Below the pieces are notes generated by a model. It made no database searches, was not told where the DNA came from, and saw nothing but the letters and a program-made list of their open reading frames with translations. Source: Gemmataceae bacterium (GTDB taxonomy: Bacteria > Planctomycetota > Planctomycetia > Gemmatales > Gemmataceae). From it: a DNA stretch of 39,453 bases. The stretch covers positions 1 through 39,453 of the forward strand of contig JAIEQO010000260.1 of assembly GCA_019747655.1 (NCBI GenBank). Direction: 5' to 3'. Positions 7,471 through 14,765 of the stretch are shown one piece after another (the stretch's first letter is position 1; every line of letters starts with the position of its first letter). The translations under genes were made by a program, and so were the position numbers.

Positions 7471-9021
7471 TCACGTTAACTTGTCCCAGTCCAGCTTACG
7501 CTTCAGGGTGGCCACGGCCACCGCCAGCCCCCACGCCACCGCCGAGTCGTCGTTCACCGGGCTCCCCTCCGGGGCGGACAGCGTGGCCGCCTCCAGCCCG
7601 GCCACCTGCTGGTACAGGTCGGGCGACCGGATTTTGGCCCGCCCGGCCACCACCGCGTCCGCCGCCCGGTGGTACATCAGCTCCTTCTTCGCCCCCGTCT
7701 GGTCCCACCCCGGCTGCCGGTCGGCGTCCCGCCACATCGAGGCGTCGTAAGTGCCCTGGTCCACGTTGTCCCGCCAGAACGACACCACCGCATGCCCGTG
7801 GTTGTTCCGCTCGACCGCGAACGTACACTTGCACCCGGGCGGGGTCCGGTAGAAGTCCACCACCTCCGCGGCGGCCCGACCGAGGGACCGCGGGTCCAGC
7901 TTCCCCCGCAGGTGCAGCACCTCGGCCAGCGTGTCGTCCCGCACCAGCACCAACGCCGAGTCGTTCCCGCCCGGCAGCCCCTGGGCCGGATCGCCGCCCA
8001 GCGTGTACGACACCCCGGGGACCGGCCGCTCGTACACCCGCAGCCCCTCCATCGGCCGGAGCGACTTGTCCACCACCTGCCGGGTCTTGCTGTCCGAGTA
8101 CCACACCCGCACCGGGACGCCGGCCGGCAGCGGCTCCCGGAAGTCCCGGGCGTGTTGCAGGATCAGCCCCGGGAACCGCTTGTCCAACTCGGCCGCCGCC
8201 AGGGCCTCCTCGTCCGTCGCCGGGTACTGCTCGTGGACCGCGTCCAGCGAGAACGTCCGGGCCAGCGAGTCCGCCACCTGTGCCCTGTACCACGGCCAGG
8301 TCCGGCCCGGGTGCGAGTACCACGGCAGGAAGCACCCCGCCCACCCGTTCGCCCCCGCCGCCGCCCCCCGGTAAATCCGCTTGAACGGCGAGTCCGGGTG
8401 AGACTTGTCCGACCGGGAGACCAGCACCAGCTTCCCGCCCCCGTCGATCGTCGGTTTCACCGCCCCCAACAGCTTGTTCAGGTCCGGGATCAGGTCGGCC
8501 TCGTCCACGATCGCCAGGGACGCCGTGTACGAGTCGCCCGCACTGGTCGGGAACGCCATCGCCCGCCCGCCGTTCGGCAGCAGCCACTGATGCCCGCTCT
8601 CCCCGCTCCGCCGCAGCCCCGACCGCGTGTACGACCCGGTCGGCTTCAGCCAGTCCGGCAGCCGGTCGAACATCCCCTTCAGCCGCCGCATCAGGTCCAT
8701 CGCCTCCGTGTCCCGCCGGCTGAACAGCAGTACCGTCGCCCCGTCGAGGAACAGCAGGTTGTGCAGGGCATAACCCAAACAAAGCCATGTCAGACCCAAC
8801 TGTCTGGCTTTGAGATGGATACTGAGGGGGTTGTTGACGATGAGCTGGAGCGGGCGGACCTGGGCCGGCCACAGGCGGAACGGCACCCACCGCCCGCCCT
8901 CCTTGTCCGCCGCGTACACCTGGCAGTACCGGTCGATGAAGTGGAACGGGGAGGCCGTGCAGGCGGCCACCTCCCCGATCAGGTCGAGCGGGGCCGGCGG
9001 CGGGGCGTCGTCCGCACCCAC
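7471..9021 (-). CDS. terL: terminase large subunit (ATPase/nuclease)
   Basis: About 516 residues, a usual length for TerL. It has the ATPase KARQLGLTW (~71-79, the adenine/Walker A region), Walker B IVDEAD (~171-176), a coupling-type VSRSD (~201-205), and nuclease acidic residues in GGDPAQG (~D344), VERNNHGH (~E404) and NDDSAVAWG near the C-terminus. It drives DNA into the prohead and cuts concatemers. The start is uncertain; GTG at 9021 overlaps the 3' end of the preceding gene. Codons 67-84, exactly over the Walker A region, use A/T-ending codons unlike the rest of the gene (see findings). Confidence 0.93.
   Translation of the reverse strand: MGADDAPPPAPLDLIGEVAACTASPFHFIDRYCQVYAADKEGGRWVPFRLWPAQVRPLQLIVNNPLSIHLKARQLGLTWLCLGYALHNLLFLDGATVLLFSRRDTEAMDLMRRLKGMFDRLPDWLKPTGSYTRSGLRRSGESGHQWLLPNGGRAMAFPTSAGDSYTASLAIVDEADLIPDLNKLLGAVKPTIDGGGKLVLVSRSDKSHPDSPFKRIYRGAAAGANGWAGCFLPWYSHPGRTWPWYRAQVADSLARTFSLDAVHEQYPATDEEALAAAELDKRFPGLILQHARDFREPLPAGVPVRVWYSDSKTRQVVDKSLRPMEGLRVYERPVPGVSYTLGGDPAQGLPGGNDSALVLVRDDTLAEVLHLRGKLDPRSLGRAAAEVVDFYRTPPGCKCTFAVERNNHGHAVVSFWRDNVDQGTYDASMWRDADRQPGWDQTGAKKELMYHRAADAVVAGRAKIRSPDLYQQVAGLEAATLSAPEGSPVNDDSAVAWGLAVAVATLKRKLDWDKLT
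8770..8823 (-). other. low-GC codon island over TerL Walker A, with hairpin 8781-8811
   Basis: Eighteen consecutive codons use AGT, CAT, AAA, AGA, TTG, GGT, ACA, CTT, TGT and TAT, while flanking codons nearly all end in G or C. AAAGCCA (8781-8787) and TGGCTTT (8805-8811) can pair. Confidence 0.6.
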
Positions 9022-9278
9022 TCCAGCCCGACCAACAGCTTGAGCAGCCACCGGCGAACCCTCCCCGGCGGCACCGCCTCGCCGGCCGCGAACACCACCC
9101 GGTCGCCGGCCGGCGTGCGGCCGAGGCACAACCCCCAGCCGGTGTCGTGTTCGTCCGGTTCCAGCGAGACGGCCGACGGGTCCGGCGGCGGGGCCGGACC
9201 GGACGGGTCGAACAGCGGCACCCCGCCAAATCCTAGCAGGTCATCCGGGGGCAACCACGGCTGGGGCTGGGGCGGCAT
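8979..9278 (-). CDS. small proline-rich protein between the terminase genes (99 aa)
   Basis: ATG at 9278 has an excellent GGAGG six bases upstream. The N-terminal half is Pro-rich (PPQPQPWLPPDDLLG), the C-terminal half basic (RVRRWLLKLLVGLEWVRTTPRRR). It overlaps the end of the upstream gene and the beginning of terL, implying translational coupling. It may be a terminase partner or a leader for terL translation. No family is recognised. The overlap makes the exact junction with terL the least certain point of this operon. Confidence 0.62.
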   Translation of the reverse strand: MPPQPQPWLPPDDLLGFGGVPLFDPSGPAPPPDPSAVSLEPDEHDTGWGLCLGRTPAGDRVVFAAGEAVPPGRVRRWLLKLLVGLEWVRTTPRRRPRST

Positions 9279-9975
9279 CGTCGTCCTCCGGCGGCGGGAG
9301 CGGGTCTACGGCCGGGGGCTCGGCCGCCACCGCCGCGGCGGCCGCCGCCTGGGCCACCGCCTTCGCCTCCTCGAAACTCACCCCCGCCGGCACCCCGGAC
9401 GCCGTCGCCTCCCCGGCCGACGACTCGGACTGGGTGTCCAGGCCCAGCACCAGCCGCTCCTGGGCCACCCCCTGCCGGCCGACCGCCAGGAACTCCCCGA
9501 CGGTCATGTCCTCCAGCCGCTTGTTCTTGAACTTCGGGTCCATCTTGTCGTGGAACTTCTTCAGGAACTCGGCCGCGATCATCACCGTCCCGAGGGCGAT
9601 CTGGGCGTGCCGCTTGCCCGCCTCCGCCGCCGCCTTCCGCTGCTCCTGCCGGACCGCGTCCACCCGCTCGGCGTCCAGGAACGAGTCGTAGGCCCTCGCC
9701 CGCACCACCCAGTGCCCCCGACCCGACCACTGGTTGTGCAGGTTGTACCGCGTCTCGATCAACGCCCCCCGGTCCGCCGGGGACAACGCCCCCCACCCCG
9801 GATGGTTCGCCTCCAGCCACAGCTCGGCCGCCCGCTCCAGCGTCCGCCGGGCACCCATGTCCCGGTAGATCGTAAACGCCTCGAACTGCTCCCACCCCTC
9901 GGTCGGCTGCATCCCCCACGGGTGCCCGTCCGGGTCCAGCTCCAGCTTCGGCCGCTTGTTCGTCGGGACCGCCAC
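9241..9975 (-). CDS. putative terminase small subunit (244 aa)
   Basis: GTG at 9975, in the position expected of a TerS gene just before terL. Residues ~45-110 are helical and basic (GARRTLERAAELWLEANHPG, then RYNLHNQWSGRGHWVVRARAYDSF), compatible with a DNA-binding region. A helical middle (VMIAAEFLKKFHDKMDPKF) and an acidic, Ala/Pro-rich tail follow, as in several small subunits that oligomerise and contact TerL. Assignment rests mainly on gene order and helical content, not on a recognised domain. A copy of the dispersed palindrome lies 47 bases before its start. Confidence 0.6.
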   Translation of the reverse strand: MAVPTNKRPKLELDPDGHPWGMQPTEGWEQFEAFTIYRDMGARRTLERAAELWLEANHPGWGALSPADRGALIETRYNLHNQWSGRGHWVVRARAYDSFLDAERVDAVRQEQRKAAAEAGKRHAQIALGTVMIAAEFLKKFHDKMDPKFKNKRLEDMTVGEFLAVGRQGVAQERLVLGLDTQSESSAGEATASGVPAGVSFEEAKAVAQAAAAAAVAAEPPAVDPLPPPEDDDAAPAPAVVAPG

Positions 9976-9994
9976 GTCATCACCCCGCGTCAGG

Positions 9995-10813
9995 TCAGAA
10001 CTTGGCTTCCTCGGCAGCCCCTGCCAAATCTTGGCTGTCGGCCGCGGGAGGTGTATTATGCGACGGGTCCGGGGGCGGAGTCCAGCCGATGTCGATCCCC
10101 AACGCCACCGACAACGCCCGGCCTTCCGCGTGCCGGGCGTTCCCCGACACCCCGACCGCCCGACAGAACCTCTCCTTCTCCGCCGCCACCGGGAAGACGA
10201 CCGTCAGATAAAACCCGTCCGACTCGGCGTTCCCCTGGACCTCCTTGTACTCCCCCTTGTCCGCCTTCATCGCCGCGATCTGCTCGGCGTCCTCGGCCGC
10301 CGGGTCGTCGTCGTCGGACCCGAACACGTGGGTCAGGTCGAGCCCGGACAGGTCGGCGAACGACTCCAACGCCCCCCGCAGCCCGGACAGGTCGAACCCG
10401 GCCGACACGATGTCGATGTCCGGGGTGTCCACCAGCAGGTCGGCCATCTTCTGCCAGTCGTACCAGCCCTGGGCGTTCGGGTTGTTCAGAAGGATGTTCA
10501 GTTGCTTTTCCCGCGTCAGCGACAGCGACACCACCGACACCGGGAGCAGGTAGCCGGTACTCCCGAACTTGGCGTCCATCACCGCCAGCCGCTGGTGGCC
10601 GCCCACCAGGTTGCCGGTCTGCTCGTTCCAGATCAGGGGCTCGACCAGCCCGTACTCCTCCAGCCCGCTCTTCAGCTTGACCTTCGCGTCGAGCGGGATC
10701 GCCCGCGGGTTGTACGGGGCCGGGTTGATCGACTCCCGGGGGATTTCACGCAGGCTTTTCGACAGGCGGGCCGCCATCGGGTGTACCGCCAGCCCGCCGC
10801 TCTCCGTAGACAC
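9995..10813 (-). CDS. ParB/sulfiredoxin-fold protein, IbrB-like (272 aa)
   Basis: GTG at 10813 has GAGGAG 8 bases upstream and overlaps the PAPS-reductase-like gene by 68 bases. ParB-fold features: INPAPYNPRAIP (~29-40), a VKLKSGLEEYGLVEPLIW helix-strand, and the signature VGGHQRL (~70-76). The remainder is acidic (FGSDDDDPAAEDAE). A ParB-fold protein beside a PAPS-reductase-like protein is a known pairing (IbrA/IbrB and many phage loci), with poorly understood biochemistry, possibly NTP- or DNA-directed. The palindrome at 10022-10036 is inside its last codons, reading Gln-Asp-Leu-Ala. Confidence 0.82.
   Translation of the reverse strand: MSTESGGLAVHPMAARLSKSLREIPRESINPAPYNPRAIPLDAKVKLKSGLEEYGLVEPLIWNEQTGNLVGGHQRLAVMDAKFGSTGYLLPVSVVSLSLTREKQLNILLNNPNAQGWYDWQKMADLLVDTPDIDIVSAGFDLSGLRGALESFADLSGLDLTHVFGSDDDDPAAEDAEQIAAMKADKGEYKEVQGNAESDGFYLTVVFPVAAEKERFCRAVGVSGNARHAEGRALSVALGIDIGWTPPPDPSHNTPPAADSQDLAGAAEEAKF
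10022..10036 (-). repeat. dispersed palindrome, TGCCAAATCTTGGCT
   Basis: Copy within the 3' coding end of the ParB-like gene, 47 bases upstream of the putative terS start. Confidence 0.82.
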
Positions 10814-11555
10814 GCTTCGACTCCTCTGTCATCCCGGTTTCGTAACGGAACAGGTTGGCTTCGGCGTAAGGGAACCGCTCCAGCACACGGCGGAAGTCGG
10901 CCGGGAAGTGGTCACGCAACACCTGGAGGCCACGCCCGTCCAGGGTGAACGCCCCGGACATGGAACTCGGTAGATAGTTGTACTCGGGCGACAAGGGCAC
11001 CTTTTGGTGCCGCAGGTAGGCCGACACCCCCCGCTGCGACCAGTCGGCCAGCGGGTACGCCCGGTTCCCGCTCAGCTCGATCCCGGAACACTTCGACAGC
11101 ATCCCCCGCCGCTCCAGGCTGTCCACCTTCTTCATCCCGTAGGCGAACCACGGGCAGAGGGTCCGCCTACAGACTTCGACCTCGATGTCCCTGATCTTCA
11201 ACTCGCCGGTCCTCTGGCCCGCCAGCCCGTAGTCCCGATAGGTCGCCGTCCCCAACAGCTTGCCCAGATACCAGTGTGGCATCCGGATCACCTCCCGCCC
11301 GCCGAGCTTGTCCCCCAGCCGGGACTCCCACCACCGCATGTACTGCTCGTGGAAGCTCAGCCCGGGGACGACGTACATGTAAAACAGGTGGACCCGCCGG
11401 AACCACTGCCCGCACAGCTCGGCAATCGCCGCCGAATCCTTGCCGCAGGAGAACCCCAGGTTCACCTCGTCCGTCAAATAACGAAGTCGGCGGACCACGT
11501 CGAACGGGTCCGCCGACTTCGGTTTTTTGCGGGCAGCCGCCACCCGAACCCCCAC
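10746..11555 (-). CDS. PAPS reductase-like PP-loop protein, IbrA-like (269 aa)
   Basis: The N-terminal PP-loop is FSCGKDS (~35-41), the SGGKDS-type ATP-pyrophosphatase motif, followed by a Rossmann-like pattern (VHLFYMYVVPGLSFHEQYM). Cysteines in EVEVCRRTLCPWF (~129-134) and MLSKCSGIE fit the PAPS reductase superfamily. Members activate substrates by adenylation or bind PAPS; the phage forms are uncharacterised and pair with ParB-fold partners, as here with 68 bases of overlap. Start is GTG at 11555, 3 bases after the previous stop. Codon use is slightly less GC-biased than neighbours. DNA modification is a possible but unproven role. Confidence 0.85.
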   Translation of the reverse strand: MGVRVAAARKKPKSADPFDVVRRLRYLTDEVNLGFSCGKDSAAIAELCGQWFRRVHLFYMYVVPGLSFHEQYMRWWESRLGDKLGGREVIRMPHWYLGKLLGTATYRDYGLAGQRTGELKIRDIEVEVCRRTLCPWFAYGMKKVDSLERRGMLSKCSGIELSGNRAYPLADWSQRGVSAYLRHQKVPLSPEYNYLPSSMSGAFTLDGRGLQVLRDHFPADFRRVLERFPYAEANLFRYETGMTEESKRVYGERRAGGTPDGGPPVEKPA

Positions 11556-11558
11556 AGG

Positions 11559-11822
11559 TTAGTCCCCGGACCCGCCGGCGTTGCCCGCCCCGAAGTTCAG
11601 GCCGGTCCGCCGCTGGGACGCCCGGAAGGCCCGCTTGGTCGCCCTCGCCTGGTTCCGGCCGGACCGCGTGGCCCCGAGTTTGGTCGAGTTGACCTTCCGC
11701 CGGGCGGCGGCCAGCTTCGCCCCCTTGATGGGGCCGGCCGTCTGCCCGCCGTAGGCCCGGCCCGGGATCAGGGCCAACGCCCCGCCCTTCTTCTTCGCCC
11801 GACTCGCCCGCACCTTCGCCAT
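11559..11822 (-). CDS. small strongly basic protein (87 aa)
   Basis: ATG at 11822 with AAGAGG about 9 bases upstream. The protein is very rich in Lys, Arg, Ala and Gly (SRAKKKGGALALIPGRAYGG, then RSGRNQARATKRAFRASQRR) with no hydrophobic core, so it is probably a nucleic-acid-binding or disordered DNA-condensing protein. It is the first gene of the packaging operon behind the promoter at 11932-11959. It could instead be a head-internal protein. No homology is recognised. Confidence 0.65.
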   Translation of the reverse strand: MAKVRASRAKKKGGALALIPGRAYGGQTAGPIKGAKLAAARRKVNSTKLGATRSGRNQARATKRAFRASQRRTGLNFGAGNAGGSGD

Positions 11823-11931
11823 GACCGTGCCCTCTTGTGTCCCGATTCGCCCCGGTCGGGGCCGCCCGAGTAGGGCCGGACAGAAGTTGCCCGGCCCGCA
11901 CGCGGCGTAATTTGTTGGACAAGGCACCGTC

Positions 11932-11959
11932 AGGATAGCAGGTCGGGGATCACAATCAA
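11932..11959 (-). promoter_or_regulatory. candidate sigma70-type promoter for the packaging/virion operon
   Basis: On the minus strand: TTGATT (11959-11954), 16-base spacer, TATCCT (11937-11932). The predicted start near 11925 leaves a ~100-base leader before the ATG at 11822. Confidence 0.5.
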
Positions 11960-11996
11960 CCCCGCCGGTCGAATTCCGCCGGCCGCCGGCGGCCGG

Positions 11997-12011
11997 TGCC
12001 AGATTTTGGCA
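11997..12011 (-). repeat. dispersed palindrome, TGCCAGATTTTGGCA
   Basis: Intergenic copy 38 bases upstream of the -35 box of the packaging-operon promoter. Confidence 0.85.
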
Positions 12012-12108
12012 GGTCAAAACCGGCCGGCCGAAAGATTTTTTTTGGCGAGTTTTTGCTTGTTTTGCAAGCGAATCGGAGCTGTCCGGCGGCCGGACTAGAA
12101 AAACGTGG

Positions 12109-12137
12109 TTGACACGGACCGGTTTGTCTGGTCTAAT
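12109..12137 (+). promoter_or_regulatory. strong sigma70-type promoter
   Basis: TTGACA (12109-12114), 17-base spacer, TCTAAT (12132-12137). It points away from the packaging operon into a short interval with no credible gene, suggesting it drives an RNA. Confidence 0.75.
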
Positions 12138-12143
12138 TACGCC

Positions 12144-12273
12144 GTCGGACCAGTGCGGCTCGCATCCGGCCGGTCAAGCAGAACTGATCGGCCGTTTCCG
12201 CCTAGAAACGACCTGACCACCGAGAACGCAACCGGCCGCCGCAGGATCGATCCTGCGGCGGCCGGTTGCGTTC
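12144..12273 (+). ncRNA. candidate small regulatory RNA (~130 nt)
   Basis: A predicted transcript from the promoter at 12109-12137 would run ~130 bases to the end of the perfect 50-bp palindrome. It can form CGTTTC/GAAACG (12193-12198 with 12205-12210), then the long terminal hairpin. The open frame across it has no ribosome site and reads through the palindrome, so coding is unlikely. It runs opposite to the primase operon, whose transcript would end at the same hairpin. It could act as an antisense or decoy RNA at the junction of replication and packaging modules. The prediction rests on promoter plus structure only. Confidence 0.45.
12224..12273. terminator. 50-bp perfect palindrome, candidate bidirectional terminator
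   Basis: Arms 12224-12248 and 12249-12273 are exact reverse complements with no loop spacer (centre GGATC|GATCC). It lies 33 bases beyond the primase stop on one strand and ends the candidate RNA on the other. No T run follows on either side. Confidence 0.7.
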
Positions 12274-12305
12274 GTGCCTGTCCGTACACCGGTCCGCAAT
12301 CGCGT

Positions 12306-13385
12306 TTAAACGGCGTCTGCCGCGTCCTGGAAGCCAGGTGAGCCGGAGTCCGGACCGACGGCCGATCGGCCGTCCTGAACGATCCTGGAGCGATTCCGGC
12401 CGGTCCGAGTCCGGTCCGAGTCCGGCCGCCGGCCGAACACATCGAGCATCCGGACGCGGTGGTAGACCGCCACCTGGCGGACCAGCTCGCGGAGCGCGGC
12501 GGCCGGTGTGCCGGCCGGACCGCGGTCGTCCGGTCCGGCCCGCGTGGCCAGCTCCCAGTCGGTCACGTCCCCCTTCGGCGGCAGGCCCGGCAGCCGCAGC
12601 TCGGCCACCGAGGCCGCCCGTGCCAAGATCAGGCAGCCCGCCACGAACGCCGCATACTCGACCCCGGCCCGGTCGTGGTCCGGGAGGACGACCACGTTCC
12701 GCCCGCTGAAGAGCTTCCACACGTGGCGGTCGTAGCACCTCGCCGCCGCCCCGCCCGGCAGCGTCGTCGCCAGGAAGCCCATCCCGGTCAGGGTGTCCGC
12801 GCACCCCTCCCCCTCGACCCAGAGCACCAACTTGGACGCCGGGGCGGCCTCGACCAGGTCGGCGTTGTACGGCCAAAGGATCGCCGGCGGGACCGTCACC
12901 GCCCCCGGGGCGTCCCGCTGGGACGGCGACCAGTACGGCTCCCGCCCGTCCCGGGCCGACCGGGCGACCGGCCCGCCCTGGAGGGTGTACACCCACTCGT
13001 CCCCGGTCAGGTCGAGGACCTTCCGCCGCGGGCGAAAATTCTTGGGGTGGTAACGGCAGACCTCGTAGGCCGGCAGGCCGTCCGGGTCGCGGTACTCGTA
13101 GGCCCGGACCAGTTGCGACACGGCTTTACCCTCCCGGGGTCGGTCCCAGCACACGTCCCGCCAGTTGCACCCGGCGGCCAGCAGAACGTCCGGCTTGCGG
13201 CACCCGGACAGGCACGAGAAGATGAGCCCGCCGTTGTCCGCCAGCTTCATGACCAGGGACGGCCGCTTGTCGTCCCGGCGGTGGGCCGCCGCGTTCGGGC
13301 AGCGGCCCACCGCCTTGCCCGGCTTCGCCTTGTACGACGACAACCCGGCCGCGAACCGCGGGAACAGCTCGGCCACCCAGTCCAT
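12306..13385 (-). CDS. phage DNA primase, zinc-finger plus Toprim (359 aa)
   Basis: ATG at 13385 with GGAG 5 bases upstream. N-terminal zinc-binding site CPNAAAH (C29, H35) and CLSGC (C58, C62), a CHC2-like arrangement. Toprim core: LWVEGEGCADTL (~188-199, catalytic Glu about 191) and VVVLPDHDRAG (~231-241, the DxD pair D236/D238), as in primases that lay RNA primers. No helicase motifs are fused, so the SF2 helicase upstream or a host helicase would act separately. The last ~45 residues are polar and probably disordered. It is the final gene of the replication operon. Confidence 0.87.
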   Translation of the reverse strand: MDWVAELFPRFAAGLSSYKAKPGKAVGRCPNAAAHRRDDKRPSLVMKLADNGGLIFSCLSGCRKPDVLLAAGCNWRDVCWDRPREGKAVSQLVRAYEYRDPDGLPAYEVCRYHPKNFRPRRKVLDLTGDEWVYTLQGGPVARSARDGREPYWSPSQRDAPGAVTVPPAILWPYNADLVEAAPASKLVLWVEGEGCADTLTGMGFLATTLPGGAAARCYDRHVWKLFSGRNVVVLPDHDRAGVEYAAFVAGCLILARAASVAELRLPGLPPKGDVTDWELATRAGPDDRGPAGTPAAALRELVRQVAVYHRVRMLDVFGRRPDSDRTRTGRNRSRIVQDGRSAVGPDSGSPGFQDAADAV

Positions 13386-13397
13386 GCTCACTCCGGG

Positions 13398-13886
13398 TCA
13401 AACCAAACTCAGGGCCGCCGGGTGGAAGCTTCCGACCTTGAGGTCGTCGTCGTCCGGCCCGGTCATCCAGACCGTCTCCACCATCGCGGGGTCGGTCTCG
13501 TCCGCCGGGACGTACTCGTTCACCACCATGCTCGGGCCGGCAATCCCGCGGAGCTGGACAACGTCCCCCGGCTTGAACAGGGGCTTCTCCGCCGCGGCGG
13601 AGTCGGGCGGCCTCTCGTACAGCATCCGGATCACCTCGGCCAACGACCCCTCGGGCACCGACCCGAGCTTGTCAGCCTTCAGCACCGCCGGCCGGAGGAC
13701 CGCCGCCAGCAGGGAGTCGAGGACGGTGTCCTTCGTCACCGGCGAGAGGTCGGGGTTTTTGACGGTCAACATCTCCGCCAGCGTGTCGAGCGGCTTGCCC
13801 GCCCACTCCTCCAGCGTCCGCTCGACCTCGCACAGCAGACACGGACACGGCCCGTCCTTCGGATTCGGCTTGTTCGGCATCACCAT
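13398..13886 (-). CDS. DUF2158/YodC-like domain protein (162 aa)
   Basis: ATG at 13886 (sequence MVMPNKPNPK) with AGGGGG 6 bases upstream, overlapping the stop of the small membrane gene by one base. An N-terminal Cys cluster (CPCLLC, ~16-21) may bind metal. A helical middle is followed by KPLFKPGDVVQLRGIAGPSM (~110-129), the beta pattern of DUF2158/YodC-like proteins. The role is unknown. It lies 12 bases before the primase start and is presumably co-translated with it. Confidence 0.68.
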   Translation of the reverse strand: MVMPNKPNPKDGPCPCLLCEVERTLEEWAGKPLDTLAEMLTVKNPDLSPVTKDTVLDSLLAAVLRPAVLKADKLGSVPEGSLAEVIRMLYERPPDSAAAEKPLFKPGDVVQLRGIAGPSMVVNEYVPADETDPAMVETVWMTGPDDDDLKVGSFHPAALSLV

Positions 13887-13987
13887 CACCAACCCCCTAA
13901 AAGTCGTCCCAGGTGCCACAGGGCCGCCAGCGTGACGCCCACGCCGACACCCAGCCCCGCGGCCACCGGCCCGCCCCGCCGCCCCAT
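13886..13987 (-). CDS. 33-aa single-span membrane peptide
   Basis: ATG at 13987 with GGGGGAG just upstream, nested in the 3' end of the upstream gene in another frame. The product has a Gly/Val/Leu/Ala segment (PVAAGLGVGVGVTLAALWHL, ~7-26) long enough to span the membrane, flanked by Arg. Its stop overlaps the next ATG (TGATG). The nested position and ribosome site support translation, but such a short gene needs proof. Confidence 0.5.
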   Translation of the reverse strand: MGRRGGPVAAGLGVGVGVTLAALWHLGRLLGGW

Positions 13988-14598
13988 CGGCTCCCCCACG
14001 GGAAGAACCGCCACCGCCCGCCGGGACCGTCCGGCTGGGCGAACCGCCCCCACAACGCCCGCCACGCCGGCTCGCACGGGTAACGCCAGAATTTGGCAAC
14101 CGGGACCGGCTCGCCCGCGAACGGGTGGTCCAGATCGGGGTCGTGCCGGTGCATCACCTGGGTGGCGAGCTGGTAGTCCAGGTGGACGCCGTGTTCCCGG
14201 GGCCGGCCGACGTGTGTCTGCACCCGGTCCCACAGCAGCTCGGCCCGCCTCCACCACAGCCCCACCCGCCGGTCGCCCGGCTCGTTCGGGAAGACCGCCA
14301 GCCGGTCGCCCCGCCACAGCAGCCCGTAGTCGAGCTGGTACAGCCCGCGGACCAACGCCTCGGCCTCGTGGTCGAACGCCGCCCCGGCGGCGTCCGGGGC
14401 CGGGTCCAGGGCGACCGCCTTCGGCTCCCACCCGGCGGCCAGAAGCCGGACGATGGTGACCCGGTGTAGCCCGGCGGCCTTCTCCAACGCCGGGGTCAGG
14501 GCCGCGGACGGTCCCGACCAGCTCAGGCAGCCGAACGGGCCGACCTCCACGCGGAGGCCCCGGTCGTAGGCCACGGCGAGGATTTCACGCGGGCTCAC
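13897..14598 (-). CDS. TubC-N-like docking-domain protein (233 aa)
   Basis: GTG at 14598 overlaps the previous stop (GTGA); a GTG at 14613 is an alternative. Residues 1-55 (SPREILAVAYDRGLRVEVG, ALTPALEKAAGLHRVTIV, RLLAAGWEP) match the fold pattern of the TubC N-terminal docking domain, a small module also seen in phage and plasmid replication proteins. The central part has helices with EAEALVRGLY and QLATQVMHRH. The last ~45 residues are Trp/Arg/Gly-rich and overlap the small membrane gene, so they may be poorly constrained. Probably a replication-module accessory protein. Confidence 0.6.
   Translation of the reverse strand: MSPREILAVAYDRGLRVEVGPFGCLSWSGPSAALTPALEKAAGLHRVTIVRLLAAGWEPKAVALDPAPDAAGAAFDHEAEALVRGLYQLDYGLLWRGDRLAVFPNEPGDRRVGLWWRRAELLWDRVQTHVGRPREHGVHLDYQLATQVMHRHDPDLDHPFAGEPVPVAKFWRYPCEPAWRALWGRFAQPDGPGGRWRFFPWGSRWGGGAGRWPRGWVSAWASRWRPCGTWDDF
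14084..14098 (-). repeat. dispersed palindrome, CGCCAGAATTTGGCA
   Basis: Copy inside the TubC-N-like gene, read Ala-Lys-Phe-Trp, about 100 bases upstream of the membrane peptide start. Confidence 0.75.
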
Positions 14599-14765
14599 TG
14601 GACGGCCTCCCACCAGGCCCCGCCGGGGGTGACGACGACGACCGCCCGGACCGTCCCGTCCGCCGACGCCCAGACGCGGGTCGGGCCGCCGGCCGCCGGC
14701 ACGAACTCCTCGGTCGGGTAAAGGTCCACCGTCCGCTGCCCGGCCGCCGCTTCGGCTTCGGTCAT
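14595..14765 (-). CDS. 56-aa conserved-position small protein
   Basis: ATG at 14765 overlaps the preceding TGA (ATGA) and its own TGA overlaps the next GTG, so it is translated within a chain of coupled genes. The protein has a polar N-terminus and a beta hairpin (TRVWASADGTVRAVVVVTPG). Function unknown. Confidence 0.62.
   Translation of the reverse strand: MTEAEAAAGQRTVDLYPTEEFVPAAGGPTRVWASADGTVRAVVVVTPGGAWWEAVQ

Larger units (their letters stand above)
11823..12305. other. intergenic control region between the two minus-strand operons
   Basis: 483 bases without a credible gene. From right to left it holds the 50-bp palindrome (12224-12273), a plus-strand promoter (12109-12137), an A/T-rich patch with T runs (12031-12066), a dispersed palindrome (11997-12011) and a minus-strand promoter (11932-11959). 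Short frames here lack ribosome sites and coding character. Confidence 0.75.

Noticed and set aside
8979-9129. A longer TerL start at 9129
   Set aside because: The extra N-terminus (Arg/Gly-rich) is the shadow of the overlapping proline-rich gene, which has its own strong ribosome site.
7669-10680. A 1003-residue open frame on the plus strand
   Set aside because: It is antisense to terL, the putative small subunit and the ParB-like gene, is extremely Arg/Pro-rich, and exists only because high GC removes stops. Many other long frames in the window are shadows of this kind.
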